Positions 30,112-43,634 of a stretch of 64,000 nucleotides of DNA are shown one piece after another. Location of the stretch: the NCBI RefSeq assembly GCF_000971765.1, contig NZ_CP010907.1, positions 248,001-312,000 of the forward strand, in the 5' to 3' direction. This stretch comes from Candidatus Pantoea carbekii. GTDB lineage: Bacteria > Pseudomonadota > Gammaproteobacteria > Enterobacterales > Enterobacteriaceae. The notes under the pieces are model-generated. The model worked only from the letters and a program-made list of their open reading frames with translations. It was not told where the DNA came from and did no database searches. Made by a program: the position numbers and the translations under genes. Each line of letters opens with the position of its first letter. Within the stretch, counting starts at the first letter, position 1.

Positions 30112-31530
30112 ATGTCTAAGCAACAAATCGGTGTGATAGGTATGGCAGTAATGGGTCGTAATTTAGCTCTTAATATTGAAAGTCGAGGCTATGCAGTTTC
30201 TATTTTTAATCGTTCTCGCAAAAAAACCGACGAAATTATTGATCAAAATCGATATAAAAAACTTATTCCTTATTATTCTATCAAAGAATTTGTCAGTTCA
30301 TTGGAAAGACCTCGTTGTATTTTATTAATGGTTCAAGCAGGTGATGCAACAGATAATCTTATAACTTCGCTTATCCCATATCTTAATAAAAATGATATTT
30401 TAATTGATGGTGGCAATAGCTTCTATAAAGACACTATTCGTCGCAGTAAAGATATCTGCAAACAAGGTTTTAACTTCATTGGCGCTGGTATATCAGGGGG
30501 GGAAGAAGGAGCAATGAAAGGCCCTTCTATTATGCCAGGTGGTACAAAAGAATCTTATGAACTAGTTGCAGTAATTTTTAATAAAATTGCTGCTCGAGCA
30601 GATAATGGAGAAGCTTGTGTTACCTATATAGGTCCAGATGGTGCTGGTCATTACGTAAAAATGGTCCATAATGGTATTGAATATAGCGATATGCAGCTTA
30701 TTTCAGAAGTATATTCTCTACTCAAGAGTGCACTTGGTTTAAAAAATATGGAATTAGCACAAATTTTTAGTGATTGGAATAATGGCGAATTAAATAGTTA
30801 TTTAATTGATATTACTAAAAATATCTTTTTAAAAAAAGATGAAAACGGCAAACATTTAATTGATGTGATTTTAGATAAAGCAGCAGAGAAAGGTACAGGC
30901 AAATGGGCTAGTCACAATGCTCTTGAGCTTGGGGAACCACTGTCAATTATTACTGAATCTGTATTTGCTCGTTATCTTTCCTGTTTAAAATCTCAGCGTG
31001 TAATTGCATCTAAATTATTCATTGGTCCAGATCACAATAAAATTCTAATAAGTAATAAAGAGGAATTCATTGAAAAAATACGTCGTGCATTATATCTAAG
31101 TAAAATTTTGTCTTATGCGCAGGGATTTTCTCAATTGCGTGCCGCTTCAAAATACTATAATTGGAATTTGAATTATGCTAATATTGCAAAAATTTTCCGT
31201 GCTGGTTGTATTATTCGAGCACAATTTTTGCAAAAAATTACAGATACTTATATAGAAGATTGTAATATACCTAATTTACTACTAGGCAATTATTTTAAAA
31301 ATATCGCTAATCAATACCAGCAATCATTACGTGAAATAGTAGCATATGCAGTACAAATTGGTATTCCAATGCCAACCTTTTCTGCATCAATTGCCTATTA
31401 CGATAGTTATCGCTCAGCATTTTTACCAGCTAATCTGATTCAAGCTCAACGTGACTATTTTGGCGCACACACTTATAGACGCACTGACAAAGAAGGGATA
31501 TTCCATACGGAATGGCTGAATTGTTCATAA
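30112..31530 (+). CDS. gnd: 6-phosphogluconate dehydrogenase, decarboxylating
   Basis: Oxidises 6-phosphogluconate to ribulose 5-phosphate with NADPH formation in the oxidative pentose phosphate pathway. The 472 residues (468 in E. coli) align throughout. The NADP fold [21 protein letters not shown] is at the N-terminus, the catalytic lysine and asparagine are in [20 protein letters not shown], and the C-terminal substrate region [13 protein letters not shown] is present. It supplies ribose 5-phosphate for Prs and the histidine operon next to it and NADPH. In E. coli gnd flanks the O-antigen genes, as it flanks their remains here. Confidence 0.98.
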   Translation: MSKQQIGVIGMAVMGRNLALNIESRGYAVSIFNRSRKKTDEIIDQNRYKKLIPYYSIKEFVSSLERPRCILLMVQAGDATDNLITSLIPYLNKNDILIDGGNSFYKDTIRRSKDICKQGFNFIGAGISGGEEGAMKGPSIMPGGTKESYELVAVIFNKIAARADNGEACVTYIGPDGAGHYVKMVHNGIEYSDMQLISEVYSLLKSALGLKNMELAQIFSDWNNGELNSYLIDITKNIFLKKDENGKHLIDVILDKAAEKGTGKWASHNALELGEPLSIITESVFARYLSCLKSQRVIASKLFIGPDHNKILISNKEEFIEKIRRALYLSKILSYAQGFSQLRAASKYYNWNLNYANIAKIFRAGCIIRAQFLQKITDTYIEDCNIPNLLLGNYFKNIANQYQQSLREIVAYAVQIGIPMPTFSASIAYYDSYRSAFLPANLIQAQRDYFGAHTYRRTDKEGIFHTEWLNCS

Positions 31531-31543
31531 AATGAATTGATTT

Positions 31544-31563
31544 AAGCCTCTTAACAGAGGCTT
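31544..31563. terminator. Hairpin after gnd
   Basis: A perfect 7-bp stem AAGCCTC / GAGGCTT with a six-base loop lies 13 bases after the gnd stop and 87 bases after the hisIE end. There is no strong T-run on either side; it may serve both convergent transcripts. Confidence 0.5.
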
Positions 31564-31650
31564 GTGATAATTTCCCAATCAATAAGGAATAAGGAAAGAC
31601 ACAAATTATTTTAATATGACAGTATCTTAAATACTTAATTTTTCTGGTAA

Positions 31651-32283
31651 TTATTTATAATCATATGTGGAAGCATTATGGCGCATTAATAAATTATCTA
31701 TAATAGAGCTAAAATCGACTTCTCGAGATTGAAGTAATACAAGAAGATGATACATTAGATCAGAAGCTTCGTCAATTAATTCTCGACGATCATTAGTCAT
31801 AGCAGCCAATGCGGTTTCTATACCCTCTTCACCTACTTTTTGTGCAATACGTTTGATACCACTGGCATATAACTTGGTAGTATATGAACTTTCTTTATCA
31901 AAATTTTTACGTTTAGCTATTAAGAGTTCGAGTTGATATAAAAAGGTCCATTTAGGTGCAACAGTAGAAAAACAGCTTGATAACCCAAGGTGACAAGTCG
32001 GTCCGACAGGATTTGTCAATATTAATAATGTGTCATAATCACAATCTGGACTCACACTAACTATCTCAAGAAAATGAGATGAAATTTCACCTTTAGTCCA
32101 AAGACGATTCTTTGTGCGCGAAAAAAAAGTAACATAACCTTCTTGTAAAGTTTTTTGCAGTGCATCTTTATTCATATAACCATGCATTAATACTTCACCT
32201 GAAATGTTATTCTGGATAATTACAGGCATCATACCCGATGTTTTGTCCCAATCTAATTTATCAAGTTGTTCTTCAGTTAACAC
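31651..32283 (-). CDS. hisI: Phosphoribosyl-AMP cyclohydrolase / phosphoribosyl-ATP pyrophosphatase (bifunctional HisIE)
   Basis: Carries out the second and third steps of histidine synthesis. The 210 residues (203 in E. coli) hold the HisI cyclohydrolase domain (about 1-115, with [22 protein letters not shown] and CHLGLSSCF providing metal ligands) and the HisE pyrophosphatase domain (about 116-205, with [37 protein letters not shown]). Last gene of the operon. Its start overlaps the end of hisF by seven bases. Confidence 0.97.
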   Translation of the reverse strand: MLTEEQLDKLDWDKTSGMMPVIIQNNISGEVLMHGYMNKDALQKTLQEGYVTFFSRTKNRLWTKGEISSHFLEIVSVSPDCDYDTLLILTNPVGPTCHLGLSSCFSTVAPKWTFLYQLELLIAKRKNFDKESSYTTKLYASGIKRIAQKVGEEGIETALAAMTNDRRELIDEASDLMYHLLVLLQSREVDFSSIIDNLLMRHNASTYDYK

Positions 32284-33053
32284 CTGCGAATCTCCACACC
32301 ATTTTCCAATAGAAAATTTTTCAAATTTCTAATAGAAATAATCTTTTTATGAAATACCGAAGCAGCTAGAGTCCCGTCCACGTTTGCTTGCTCAAAAGCA
32401 TCTAAAAAATGCTGTAAAGAACCAGCTCCGCCAGAAGCAATAAGAGGCACTGTACATACTTCTCTCACTTTCTTTAACTGTACTAAATCATAGCCTTTAC
32501 AAACACCATCTTGATTCATCATATTCAATACAATTTCACCTGCCCCTAATTTTTGTACTTCCTGAACCCAATTAAGTGTTGTCCAGTTAGTTACTTGAGT
32601 ACGCAATTCATCTCCAGTATACTGATTAACATGATATTCACCTGTTTTTTTTTCATACCAAGTATCAATGCTAACCACGATACACTGTACACCAAATCGG
32701 TCTGCTAAACGAGTAATTAATGTAGGGTTCGATAAGGCTGGTGAATTAATAGAGATTTTATCAGCACCAAATTGTAATATACGAGCAGCATCTTTTTCAT
32801 TATTAATTCCACCTGCTACACAGAAAGGAATATCGATTGTTTTAGCTATTTTTTCTATCCAATGATTATCTACTAATCTTTCTTCAGAAGAGGCAGTAAT
32901 ATCGTAAAATACTAGCTCATCTGCACCTTGTTCTACATAATATTGAGCTAATGGAAGAATATCTCCCATAATTTTGTGATTGCGAAATTGTATTCCTTTA
33001 ACAACTTGTTGATTACGCACATCGAGACAAGGAATTATCCGTTTTGCCAACAT
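32277..33053 (-). CDS. hisF: Imidazole glycerol phosphate synthase, cyclase subunit
   Basis: With HisH it converts PRFAR and glutamine to imidazole glycerol phosphate and AICAR. TIM barrel of 258 residues, as in E. coli. The catalytic aspartates are in [18 protein letters not shown] (Asp11) and [11 protein letters not shown] (Asp130), and the phosphate-binding loops CVAGGINN and IASGGAGS are intact. It overlaps hisA by 19 bases at its start. Confidence 0.98.
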   Translation of the reverse strand: MLAKRIIPCLDVRNQQVVKGIQFRNHKIMGDILPLAQYYVEQGADELVFYDITASSEERLVDNHWIEKIAKTIDIPFCVAGGINNEKDAARILQFGADKISINSPALSNPTLITRLADRFGVQCIVVSIDTWYEKKTGEYHVNQYTGDELRTQVTNWTTLNWVQEVQKLGAGEIVLNMMNQDGVCKGYDLVQLKKVREVCTVPLIASGGAGSLQHFLDAFEQANVDGTLAASVFHKKIISIRNLKNFLLENGVEIRRC

Positions 33054-33772
33054 GAAATTGCCTCCGAAATCGTAAATCTGTTTTCTAATAAAGCACGTCC
33101 GATAATTACACTTTGCGCACCACTACTGCGCAGCGCAAGTATATCATTTAGCGAGCCAATTCCACCAGAAGATTGAAATGCAATACTTGGAAACATTTCG
33201 GATATTTCTTTATATAATAATATATTAGCACCATTCAATGTACCATCACAAGAGATGTCTGTACATAAAACGTGTCTAAGACCTATAGTGCGATACCAGT
33301 TTATCACCTGCTCTAGTTCTACATCGACCGTTTCTTTCCAACCACTAATTGCTATTTTTTTATGATTTTTTATGTCAGTGCGTACATCTATTGCTAAAAC
33401 AATAGCATCTGTACCAAACTCATGAAACCAATTTTTGACTTCTTCTGGATTTTTTATAGCAGCAGATCCTACTACAACACGAGAAACCCCTATGTCTAAT
33501 AATGATGCAACATCATCACGATTACGAATGCCACCTCCAACCTGAACTTGTATATTAATGTTACGTAGCAGGTTTTCAAATAAAGTAATTTGACGTTTCT
33601 GAGGAGATTCAGCACCAGTTAAGTCTACCAAATGTATTAATTCGGCGCCTTGGTTTATATAATATTGTAAAAATTCTAATGAATTATCACCATAATTAAA
33701 TTGCTGATTATAATCGCCTTGGTGAAGACGTACTACTTTACCTTCAATTATATCTAAAGCTGGAATAATCAT
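33035..33772 (-). CDS. hisA: ProFAR isomerase
   Basis: Isomerises ProFAR to PRFAR, the fourth step of histidine synthesis. TIM barrel of 245 residues, the E. coli length. Catalytic aspartates lie in [20 protein letters not shown] (Asp8) and VLAIDVRTD; phosphate loops are [12 protein letters not shown] and [12 protein letters not shown]. Its ATG overlaps the hisH stop by one base. Confidence 0.98.
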   Translation of the reverse strand: MIIPALDIIEGKVVRLHQGDYNQQFNYGDNSLEFLQYYINQGAELIHLVDLTGAESPQKRQITLFENLLRNINIQVQVGGGIRNRDDVASLLDIGVSRVVVGSAAIKNPEEVKNWFHEFGTDAIVLAIDVRTDIKNHKKIAISGWKETVDVELEQVINWYRTIGLRHVLCTDISCDGTLNGANILLYKEISEMFPSIAFQSSGGIGSLNDILALRSSGAQSVIIGRALLENRFTISEAISCWQNG

Positions 33773-34362
33773 TATATCTCCAGAAAATTTTTTAAAAGCT
33801 GTGCACCCGCTTTACCAGAACGCTCTGGGTGAAACTGTACTCCAAAAAAATTATCATACTCTATGGCCGCAGAAAAGGGTAATGAATAGTTACATTGAGC
33901 AATAGTACTAATATTAATACACATCGCATAACTGTGAACAAAATAGAAATAACTATCATTAGAGATGTTTTGGAATAAGCAATGTCCGCTCTTTATAGTA
34001 AGTTGATTCCAACCCATATGCGGCAATGGCAATCCAGATGTATTCATTAAGGTAACTGGCTCATTAATAATTCCAAGAGTCGAAACACCGCCGTTTTCAT
34101 CACTACTGCGACCAAGAAGTTGCATACCTAGACAAATGCCTAACACAGGCTTAGTATAATTCTTTATTAAATCTATTAAATTGTGTTTTTTGAGATGTTT
34201 CATTACAGTTCGTGCAGCACCTACACCTGGTAAAAAAAGTTTATCGGCTTGCATGACTATATCTGGATTGAAACTTATATGCGGTGTATAGCCCAAACGT
34301 TTAATTGCCCATTTGATCGATGAAAGATTGCCACATTCAGTATCAAGAATTACTACTTTCAT
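33772..34362 (-). CDS. hisH: Imidazole glycerol phosphate synthase, glutaminase subunit
   Basis: Class I glutamine amidotransferase that feeds ammonia to HisF. The 196 residues carry the triad: cysteine in [11 protein letters not shown] and the His-Glu pair in [10 protein letters not shown]. The start [18 protein letters not shown] region matches the family. It overlaps the neighbouring hisB and hisA genes by one base each, implying translational coupling. Confidence 0.97.
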   Translation of the reverse strand: MKVVILDTECGNLSSIKWAIKRLGYTPHISFNPDIVMQADKLFLPGVGAARTVMKHLKKHNLIDLIKNYTKPVLGICLGMQLLGRSSDENGGVSTLGIINEPVTLMNTSGLPLPHMGWNQLTIKSGHCLFQNISNDSYFYFVHSYAMCINISTIAQCNYSLPFSAAIEYDNFFGVQFHPERSGKAGAQLLKNFLEI

Positions 34363-35432
34363 TACAAAATTCCCTTAGAGCTAGGTATTACACTGCTGTC
34401 AATATGAATTGCTTGTCGCAATGTTCGACCAAAAGCTTTAAATAAACTTTCCACACGATGATGATCATTAAGACCTTTAGTTTTTAAGTGCAAAGTACTC
34501 ATCATAGCGCAGGAAACCGAACGAAAGAAGTGTTCTACCATTTCTGTACTTAAATCGCCAACTCGCTGATAATTAAACTTCGCTTTATATTTGAAATATG
34601 GGCGACCACAGATATCTAAAACACAACGTGCTATACATTCATCCATTGGTAATACAAAACCAAATCTATTAATTCCTAATTTATCTCCTAATGCTTTTAA
34701 GAGAGCTGTACCTAAAGCTAAACCGGTATCTTCTACAGTGTGATGATCATCGATATAAAGATCACCTGTGACCTTAATATTCATACGAAAACCACCGTGT
34801 ATTACAATTTGATGAAGCATATGATCAAAAAAACCAATACCAGTACTAATATTGCTACTTCCCTCAGAATCTAGCCAAATTTCGACTGTAATCTGTGTTT
34901 CTTTAGTTTTTCGATTTACTAGAGCATAACGATTATTTTTAGTTAAGCGTATCTGTATTGTATTCCAATTTTCCCCTTTTTGACCACCATATGATATTCC
35001 TTGAATACCCATATTTTCCGCTAACTGCATATCCGTGATACGATCTCCAATGACATAGCTATTTGATTTATCTAATACACCTTCGGTTAACCATGATTTA
35101 ACCATTTGAGTTTTTGGTTTACGACAATTGCAACCATCTTCTGGTTTATGAGGACATATTAATATATCTGTAAAATACACACCTTGCGAAGTCAAAATTT
35201 GAATCATGAAATTGTGTGTATTATCAAAATCAGCCTTTGGAAAGCTATCAGTACCTAATCCATCTTGATTAGTAATGAGTACCAATTCATAACCAGCTTT
35301 TTGTAATGCCAGCAGTGCAGGAATAACATTTTTTTCAAATGCTAGCTTTTCTATGCGATCTACTTGAAAGTTCTCTTTTGGCTCAGATATTATAGTACCA
35401 TCTCTATCGATAAATAGTATTTTTTGACTCAT
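34362..35432 (-). CDS. hisB: Bifunctional histidinol-phosphatase / imidazoleglycerol-phosphate dehydratase
   Basis: Fused enzyme for steps six and eight of histidine synthesis, 356 residues (355 in E. coli). Residues about 1-165 are a HAD phosphatase with the nucleophile motif [12 protein letters not shown] and the zinc loop [18 protein letters not shown]. Residues about 166-356 are the dehydratase with its two metal motifs [14 protein letters not shown] and [15 protein letters not shown]. The fusion is the enterobacterial arrangement. Both halves look functional. Confidence 0.98.
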   Translation of the reverse strand: MSQKILFIDRDGTIISEPKENFQVDRIEKLAFEKNVIPALLALQKAGYELVLITNQDGLGTDSFPKADFDNTHNFMIQILTSQGVYFTDILICPHKPEDGCNCRKPKTQMVKSWLTEGVLDKSNSYVIGDRITDMQLAENMGIQGISYGGQKGENWNTIQIRLTKNNRYALVNRKTKETQITVEIWLDSEGSSNISTGIGFFDHMLHQIVIHGGFRMNIKVTGDLYIDDHHTVEDTGLALGTALLKALGDKLGINRFGFVLPMDECIARCVLDICGRPYFKYKAKFNYQRVGDLSTEMVEHFFRSVSCAMMSTLHLKTKGLNDHHRVESLFKAFGRTLRQAIHIDSSVIPSSKGIL

Positions 35433-35443
35433 ACGAACTTCAC

Positions 35444-37809
<2,366 letters not shown>

Positions 37810-37814
37810 TTGTA

Positions 37815-38714
37815 TTACTCCAACATTTTTTCAATAGGTAGAACGAGAATTGAGCTCGCCCCTAAAATCTTTAATTCTTCCATAGTTTCCCAAAATAATG
37901 TTTCACTACTCACCATATGCACTGCGACACGATTTACTTCACCAGCTAATGGTAATACTGTAGGATGCTCGGCGCCGGGTAGTAAAGTAATAACCTGTTC
38001 TAAACAATTTTTATTGATATGTAACATAATATATTTAGATTCACACGCTTTAATAACCCCTTGAATTCGCATCATTATTTTCTTAATCAGTTCTTTTTTA
38101 TGAATTGATAGTTCTCCAGCGCGTTGAACTAATACTGCTTTAGAATAATAAATAACTTCTACTTCCCGTAGGCCATTAGCTTCCAATGTAGCACCTGTAG
38201 ACACCAAATCGCAGATAGCATCAGATAAACCAGCACGTGGTGCTACTTCTACCGAACCATTTAACAAACATGATTTAAATTTAACAGATTCTTTATCAAG
38301 ATATTTTTTTAGTAAATGTGGGTAAGAAGTAGCAATACAAGCTCCATTAAGACATTGTATGTTATCGTATTTTTGATCTGCTGGTATAGCTAGAGATAAA
38401 CGACAGCTGCCAAATTCAAGACGCCGTAAGATCAAATAATGCGGATTTTCACCCTGTGCACGACGCGTGAGAAGCTCTTCTTCTAATACATTTTCGCCTG
38501 CAATTCCGATATCTACCATACCATCCATTACTAAACCGGGAATATCATCGTCACGCACGCGAAGAACGTCGATAGGCATATTCTCCGCAAATGCAATTAA
38601 TCGCTGTTGTTGAAGATTGATTTTGATACCACAACGTTTAAGTAATTCGCTGGACTCATTACTTAAACGACCTGATTTTTGCATGGCTATGCGTAACCGA
38701 TTATTATCTAACAT
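37815..38714 (-). CDS. hisG: ATP phosphoribosyltransferase (long form)
   Basis: First and feedback-controlled step of histidine synthesis: PRPP plus ATP to phosphoribosyl-ATP. From the ATG at 38714 ([18 protein letters not shown]), behind AGAGGA, it has 299 residues, the E. coli length; six extra in-frame codons upstream are not used. The catalytic half includes [23 protein letters not shown] and [35 protein letters not shown]. The C-terminal regulatory domain (about 225-299), which binds histidine, is complete, ending [13 protein letters not shown], so feedback inhibition is likely kept. Confidence 0.98.
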   Translation of the reverse strand: MLDNNRLRIAMQKSGRLSNESSELLKRCGIKINLQQQRLIAFAENMPIDVLRVRDDDIPGLVMDGMVDIGIAGENVLEEELLTRRAQGENPHYLILRRLEFGSCRLSLAIPADQKYDNIQCLNGACIATSYPHLLKKYLDKESVKFKSCLLNGSVEVAPRAGLSDAICDLVSTGATLEANGLREVEVIYYSKAVLVQRAGELSIHKKELIKKIMMRIQGVIKACESKYIMLHINKNCLEQVITLLPGAEHPTVLPLAGEVNRVAVHMVSSETLFWETMEELKILGASSILVLPIEKMLE

Positions 38715-38772
38715 GATTCCTATCCTCTTCATTTTATTCTTTTATGACTTCTTTCGTCCAACAGAATCCCAT

Positions 38773-38809
38773 AAAAAACCCCCAGAAGAAAATCTTCCGA
38801 GGGTTTTTT
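38773..38809 (-). terminator. Terminator hairpin in the his leader (attenuator position)
   Basis: Minus-strand RNA from 38809 would fold into a 17-bp stem with two G-U pairs and a four-U loop, ending in six U, 58 bases before hisG. It resembles the E. coli his attenuator in place and sequence (CCC...GGAAGA / TCTTC...GGGGG). A perfect TATAAT (38810-38815) abuts it upstream. No histidine-rich leader peptide is visible in the ~180 bases before it. Confidence 0.85.
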
Positions 38810-38815
38810 ATTATA

Positions 38816-41806
38816 GTTACAGCGTATAGAAAATACTAAAAATGTCTTTCAAGATGCCTATTTTTAAGCGCAGTTTAGGATAGTGAATAGAGCAATAAAT
38901 ATAAGATATGGTATATCAAAATTTTATATTTAAATCAATAGTTATCTGTTTTATGATTAACTTAACGAATATAAAATAGTTTCACTACCTTTTTTTAACG
39001 GAAGACTTTAAAAATATTCTGAAAAAATTCGATATTTTTAAAACAGAACTTTCTTAAATTGTATTAAGAGCATTCTGTTTTATATATAGTAAAAATATCA
39101 CTTATGATTGAATGATTTAAGATAATAAAAGTAGAGAATAGATAAAAAATATTAAAATACAAAACGTTATTGAAATATCTTTGAGTATTTAGTAAAGATA
39201 TATTCCCTAATTTCTATTGTACTATTTATATCATGTAACATCAAATATTTTCTACTTAAATTAGATCACTAAAAGTAAATATCTTTATCTATATGATATC
39301 AAATAAAAATTTAAATATTAAATTTTAAAATATTTATTTTTAATATTTAATACATCTTTTATATTAAAACGACTTAATTTACTACTTAAAATCTTATTCT
39401 GTTTTAAATAGTAATTTTTACTTTTGAACTATAGTAGTAACATCCTTATTTAATAAAATAATACAATCTATTTAATTTAAAGTAATCATGTTATTTTCGA
39501 ATTGTTTAGTTTATATAGAGATGTTTACAATATTATGCTCTATTAGTTTTTTCAAAATTTTATAAAATCAATACCGATTTATAATAATCATTAAATACTG
39601 TTTTAATAAATTTAAGAAATTAATTATTTTAAATTTAAATAATGTACTATTAGCAATAAAATACTCTGAATATTTGCTTATATAAATTCCAAACTCTAGA
39701 GTTATCTATTAATATGCTATATTATTAATAAATGAACATAATGCGGCAAAATTATATAGTTAAATATTTAAAACCATTTGTACTGCAGGAAGATCCAAAA
39801 TACTAAAATTACATATTTCAATATGAATATTATGATTTTTTATAATAGAGCAACAAGATTTAGAATTTTTTACTGATATGTTATGTATATTTTAAATAGC
39901 ACACACAGAAATTTTTAAGACGATTTTATCAATAAATTTTATACATTACATTATTGGCCACATTAAGGGTAAAAATTATATTAATAATACTAACTAATGT
40001 GTATTATTGAAAATACTAATAATGATCGCATAACCTAATTACTTAGGTCGTGCGTTTATTTGTAGAGTTCGCAATGAAGTTATATTTTCTATGCTACATC
40101 TTAGATATTAAAACATGATAATTATTAGATATTAGTATACAGTGAGTATGCTAGAAAAACTATTCACTTAACTAGTATTGTAGAGAGTTTTCTGACAATT
40201 CCATATATACATGAACTAATAGTTTTATATATAATATATTTATTTAAGTCTATTAATGCACTTTTATGTATGATGATATAAAATTAAATATTTTTACTTA
40301 TTTTTACTAATGTTACTAAAACTTAAATAGTACTATTTCCAATAATAAAATCATATAAATTTTCATGCAATACATTATTCATTTTATTGAAATACTTTGA
40401 ATAGAATAATAAACATTCATGATTATTGTTTACTATAATTAAATGCGTAGCAAAATGTATGATATTGAGTAAATGTGAACGACGATTAAAGTATTGGAGA
40501 ATTAATTACTAAAATTAAAAAAAGCTCGACAGAACATATTCTATATAATGTTATTATTGTATAATATATGATTTTGTCCAATTATATAATCATTTAGTTT
40601 TTAAATAAATTACGAACTAACGTTACAGAAAACATTTTTACATAGCAAAAATTTTAACTCATATACAGCATAATTAAACTTAATTATTAATGTTTTTATT
40701 ATCTCCTAGAAAAACGAATTGCACCAGACGAACTAATAATTAATTATACAGAAAGTTTTCTAATGATAAAATAGAAATAACCTAAAATATTCAATAATAT
40801 TTTGTTTAAAGAAAAAATAAATACTATATTTGCTAAATTTTTAGATGTATTAGTTAAATACATTTAGAAATATTGATATAAATTCAATTGTTAATTTTTA
40901 AAATAATTATACTAATATTTTAATGGAAGTAATTTATTTTTTCGTTAATATTATTATTATATTTTGTGAATTTTAAGAAAATATTTTTATATATTTTAGA
41001 ATGTAAAATTTTCATGTAATTACCATATATTTCTTTGAATTAGTAATATTGATTAATATAAATACCATATTTGATAATTTATATTCATGTATTTAATTTA
41101 AATAGTTAAGTAAGTAAATATAAATTTCATTGCAAATGGGTATAGATATAATATGCTTTTAATTATTAAAAATGTTACTATAACTTTAAATAAGTTAATT
41201 ATTTTTAAAAACTCTAATTGATATAGACAGATCTATAATTTAAAATAAATCAATTGTAACAAGGTATTTTATAATTTATAACATTAAAATTTTAATAAAT
41301 TTATATGTAATTTTTATTCTTTCTTCTAGTTAAAAGTATTATAGTATTATAAAAAATTCTATTTAACAATAAAAAATATTTTATATATCTACTTTTACTT
41401 TAAATCATATGATTATTTAAGAGCATTTAACATGATAACGAACAATATATTACATCAATTAACTTATCATATATATAATTACTAATCATAAAATCCTTTT
41501 AGTATGAGATACATATTATTTTAGAAAAAATGTTAATACATTTAAAATTTTTTTAAAAAAAAATCATATTTTATGATACTTATCATATTTCGTGATAAGT
41601 TTTTTGTTAATAGCAATGGCATATATTATCTGAAAGGTTAATCATATGAATTTACGATTCATTTTCATTAAAAATAAATGTAAATATTAAAGTTAATAAA
41701 TTAAGATAAAATATTCTTTTATAAAAGATCATATCAAAAAAGCAAAATATTTGGATGTAATGAGTTATTATATTATGTATGTAAATTTCTTTAAAAGGGT
41801 ATTAGT
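38816..41806. other. 3-kb gene desert between his and yeeX
   Basis: The longest empty stretch of the window: extremely AT-rich, stops in all frames, no tRNA or other RNA seen. In E. coli the interval hisG-yeeX carries hisL, yefM-yoeB, yeeZ, sbcB, dacD and sbmC, so this is presumably their eroded remains; I could not read any of them. The yeeX ribosome site AAAGGG is at its end. Confidence 0.6.
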
Positions 41807-42127
41807 ATGGAAAATACTAAAAAATCATTTCATAATGTTCTAGAATTTGTCCGTTTATTTCGCAGAAAAAACAAGTTACAACGAGATATTCATGATAATG
41901 AAAAGAAAATTCGTGATAATCAGAAACGTATTTTATTATTAGATAATTTAAATGAATATATCAAATCTGGTATGAGTATTCAAGAAATGCAAGAAATTAT
42001 TGCTATAATGCGTATTGATTACGAAGATCGTATAGATGAATATATAATTAAAAATGCTGATTTATCTAAAGAGAGGCGTGAATTATCAAAGAAATTAAAA
42101 ATAATAGGCGAGTCAAAAAAATTGTGA
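41807..42127 (+). CDS. tmaR: TmaR (YeeX), PTS regulator and polar-localising protein
   Basis: 106 residues closely matching E. coli YeeX/TmaR (109 residues): [49 protein letters not shown] and [20 protein letters not shown]. It is a charged, all-helical, probably coiled-coil protein without membrane segments. In E. coli it gathers enzyme I of the sugar phosphotransferase system at the cell pole and restrains it; this is family knowledge. Its retention hints that a PTS still operates. It lies on the far side of the his region as in E. coli, in the same relative orientation. Flanked by long non-coding DNA on both sides. Confidence 0.93.
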   Translation: MENTKKSFHNVLEFVRLFRRKNKLQRDIHDNEKKIRDNQKRILLLDNLNEYIKSGMSIQEMQEIIAIMRIDYEDRIDEYIIKNADLSKERRELSKKLKIIGESKKL

Positions 42128-42808
42128 AATAATGTTCAAACATTATCCATTTAATATACGTCAACATTATTTTTATAAAACTGTTATTACTATGATGATT
42201 GATGAACGTGAAATTGTATTTTTAATTCTAAAATCTTTAGTTTACTTTTAAAATTAGTATAAATTATCTTACGTTAGAAAAATTAGTTTATTAATTAAAT
42301 TGATGTTGTAAAAAAATTTTCCTTGATTAGTAGTGAAAAAAATTGCCTAACATGATTAGAGTCGGTGATTTGCACTGAAAATTATATTTATTGTCATGTA
42401 ACTAAAATTTTTCTAAAAAACAACTTTGAATATAATAACTATGGTTGAGAAAGTTAAATATATTTACTTTAATAGCAAAGTATTTTTATTTGTATATCAT
42501 ACAATACATTTACTGCATAAATTATTCTAGAAATCATTTTCGTCATGTTTTATAGTTTTATTTAGATGTATTGTTATTTTATGCAGATAATAAGACTTCT
42601 TGGTTTTTAAACCTAATACAAGCTTTAATTACTTATAAAGTATTATAATAATTTATATATGCTTCTAAACTGTAATTAAAGAATAATAACCTTTTCTAAA
42701 ATGTTCTTCTGATTTCATTACTTCATATCTTAAAATTAGCAACAAAATATCGTTGTTTTTAAAAAACAGTTTACTATTTTTAGTATGATTTTTACAAAAA
42801 AATTTCTT
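42128..42808. other. Spacer between tmaR and the repressor gene
   Basis: About 680 AT-rich bases, no coding frame and no recognised RNA. It ends at the large inverted repeat over the repressor start. Confidence 0.5.
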
Positions 42809-42859
42809 CATTATAAATTAAATTCAATTAATATCATTAATTGAATTTAATTTATAATG
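42809..42859. repeat. Perfect 24-bp inverted repeat overlapping the repressor gene start
   Basis: Arms at 42809-42832 and 42836-42859 are exact reverse complements around the three bases ATC. The arms are almost pure A/T with one central CAATTAAT / ATTAATTG motif. The right arm ends in an in-frame ATG (42857-42859), and the GGAG ribosome site of the more likely start (42878) begins four bases beyond it. It may be an autoregulatory operator, an RNA hairpin, or both. Confidence 0.85.
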
Positions 42860-42877
42860 GATGGAGTTATCAATATA

Positions 42878-43519
42878 ATGAAAAAAACATCTGCGGGTGG
42901 ACGCATACGCGCAAGACGTAAAAGCTTGAAATTTACACAACAAGCGCTCGCTGAACGTATCGGCGTGTCACATGTCGCCGTTTCACAATGGGAAAAAGAA
43001 GAAACTGTACCACGCGGTGAAAATCTATTACGATTAGCAGAATTGTTGCAATGCACTGCAGCATGGATTATTGATGGTGACGGAGAAATTTTTATCGCTA
43101 CAAATAAAATGGAGAACACAAAGATCGTCCCCTTATTTAGTTTGGCACAGATATCTAATTTTTCAGAACAGAAGATGTTACTACAACAAGCCAGTCGATT
43201 TCTGTATAGTGATGAACAAATTAGTGATATGGCATTAGCAATTATACTAGACGATAATGCAATGCAGCCAGAATATCAGGCAGGCGAAGTTATGATCTTT
43301 GATCCACTTATTCAGCCACAACCTAGCGATGTAGTATTAGCTCTAGCTAATGGCCAACCAGTTGTACGCATCTTTCGTTTACAAATTCAACATTATGACG
43401 AGCAAATTTTTTCATTACGTCCGCTAAATGATGATTTTCCAATATTACAAAGTAGTAAAAATAAGCTGAAACTGATCGGGACATTACTTGAGTCTCGTCG
43501 TTATCGTAGTAGTCGATAA
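42878..43519 (+). CDS. XRE-family repressor with degenerate S24/LexA-like domain
   Basis: Phage-CI-like transcription regulator of 213 residues. An N-terminal helix-turn-helix (GRIRARRKSLKFTQQALAERIGVSHVAVSQWEKEE, in pieces) is followed by a linker and a C-terminal S24-type fold (DDNAMQPEYQAGEVMIFDP, SDVVLALANGQPVVRIFRL). In cleavable repressors the first motif has a catalytic Ser where this has Ala (128), and the second has a catalytic Lys where this has Arg (164), so self-cleavage is not expected. I chose ATG 42878, with GGAG 11 bases upstream, over ATG 42857, which lies in the palindrome without a ribosome site. No phage genes adjoin it. It is convergent with putA. Targets unknown. Confidence 0.85.
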   Translation: MKKTSAGGRIRARRKSLKFTQQALAERIGVSHVAVSQWEKEETVPRGENLLRLAELLQCTAAWIIDGDGEIFIATNKMENTKIVPLFSLAQISNFSEQKMLLQQASRFLYSDEQISDMALAIILDDNAMQPEYQAGEVMIFDPLIQPQPSDVVLALANGQPVVRIFRLQIQHYDEQIFSLRPLNDDFPILQSSKNKLKLIGTLLESRRYRSSR

Positions 43520-43534
43520 TAGCATATATAGAAA

Positions 43535-43553
43535 AACCCGCCTTAAGCGGGTT
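43535..43553 (-). terminator. Intrinsic terminator of putA
   Basis: A perfect 7-bp stem AACCCGC / GCGGGTT with a five-base loop. On the minus strand it is followed by five T, correct for putA, whose stop is 82 bases upstream. It also lies 16 bases past the convergent repressor gene. Confidence 0.8.
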
Positions 43554-43634
43554 AACAAGTTTAATTTTAACAATTTTATTTTTTTTAAGATGAATGTTAA
43601 ATACATTATTTAATAGAATTATTATGTTTATAAT

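Noticed and set aside
38816..41806. Search for CRISPR repeats, insertion sequences or prophage genes in the long spacers
   Set aside because: No regularly spaced direct repeats, transposase fragments or phage structural genes were seen; the A/T runs only mimic repeats.
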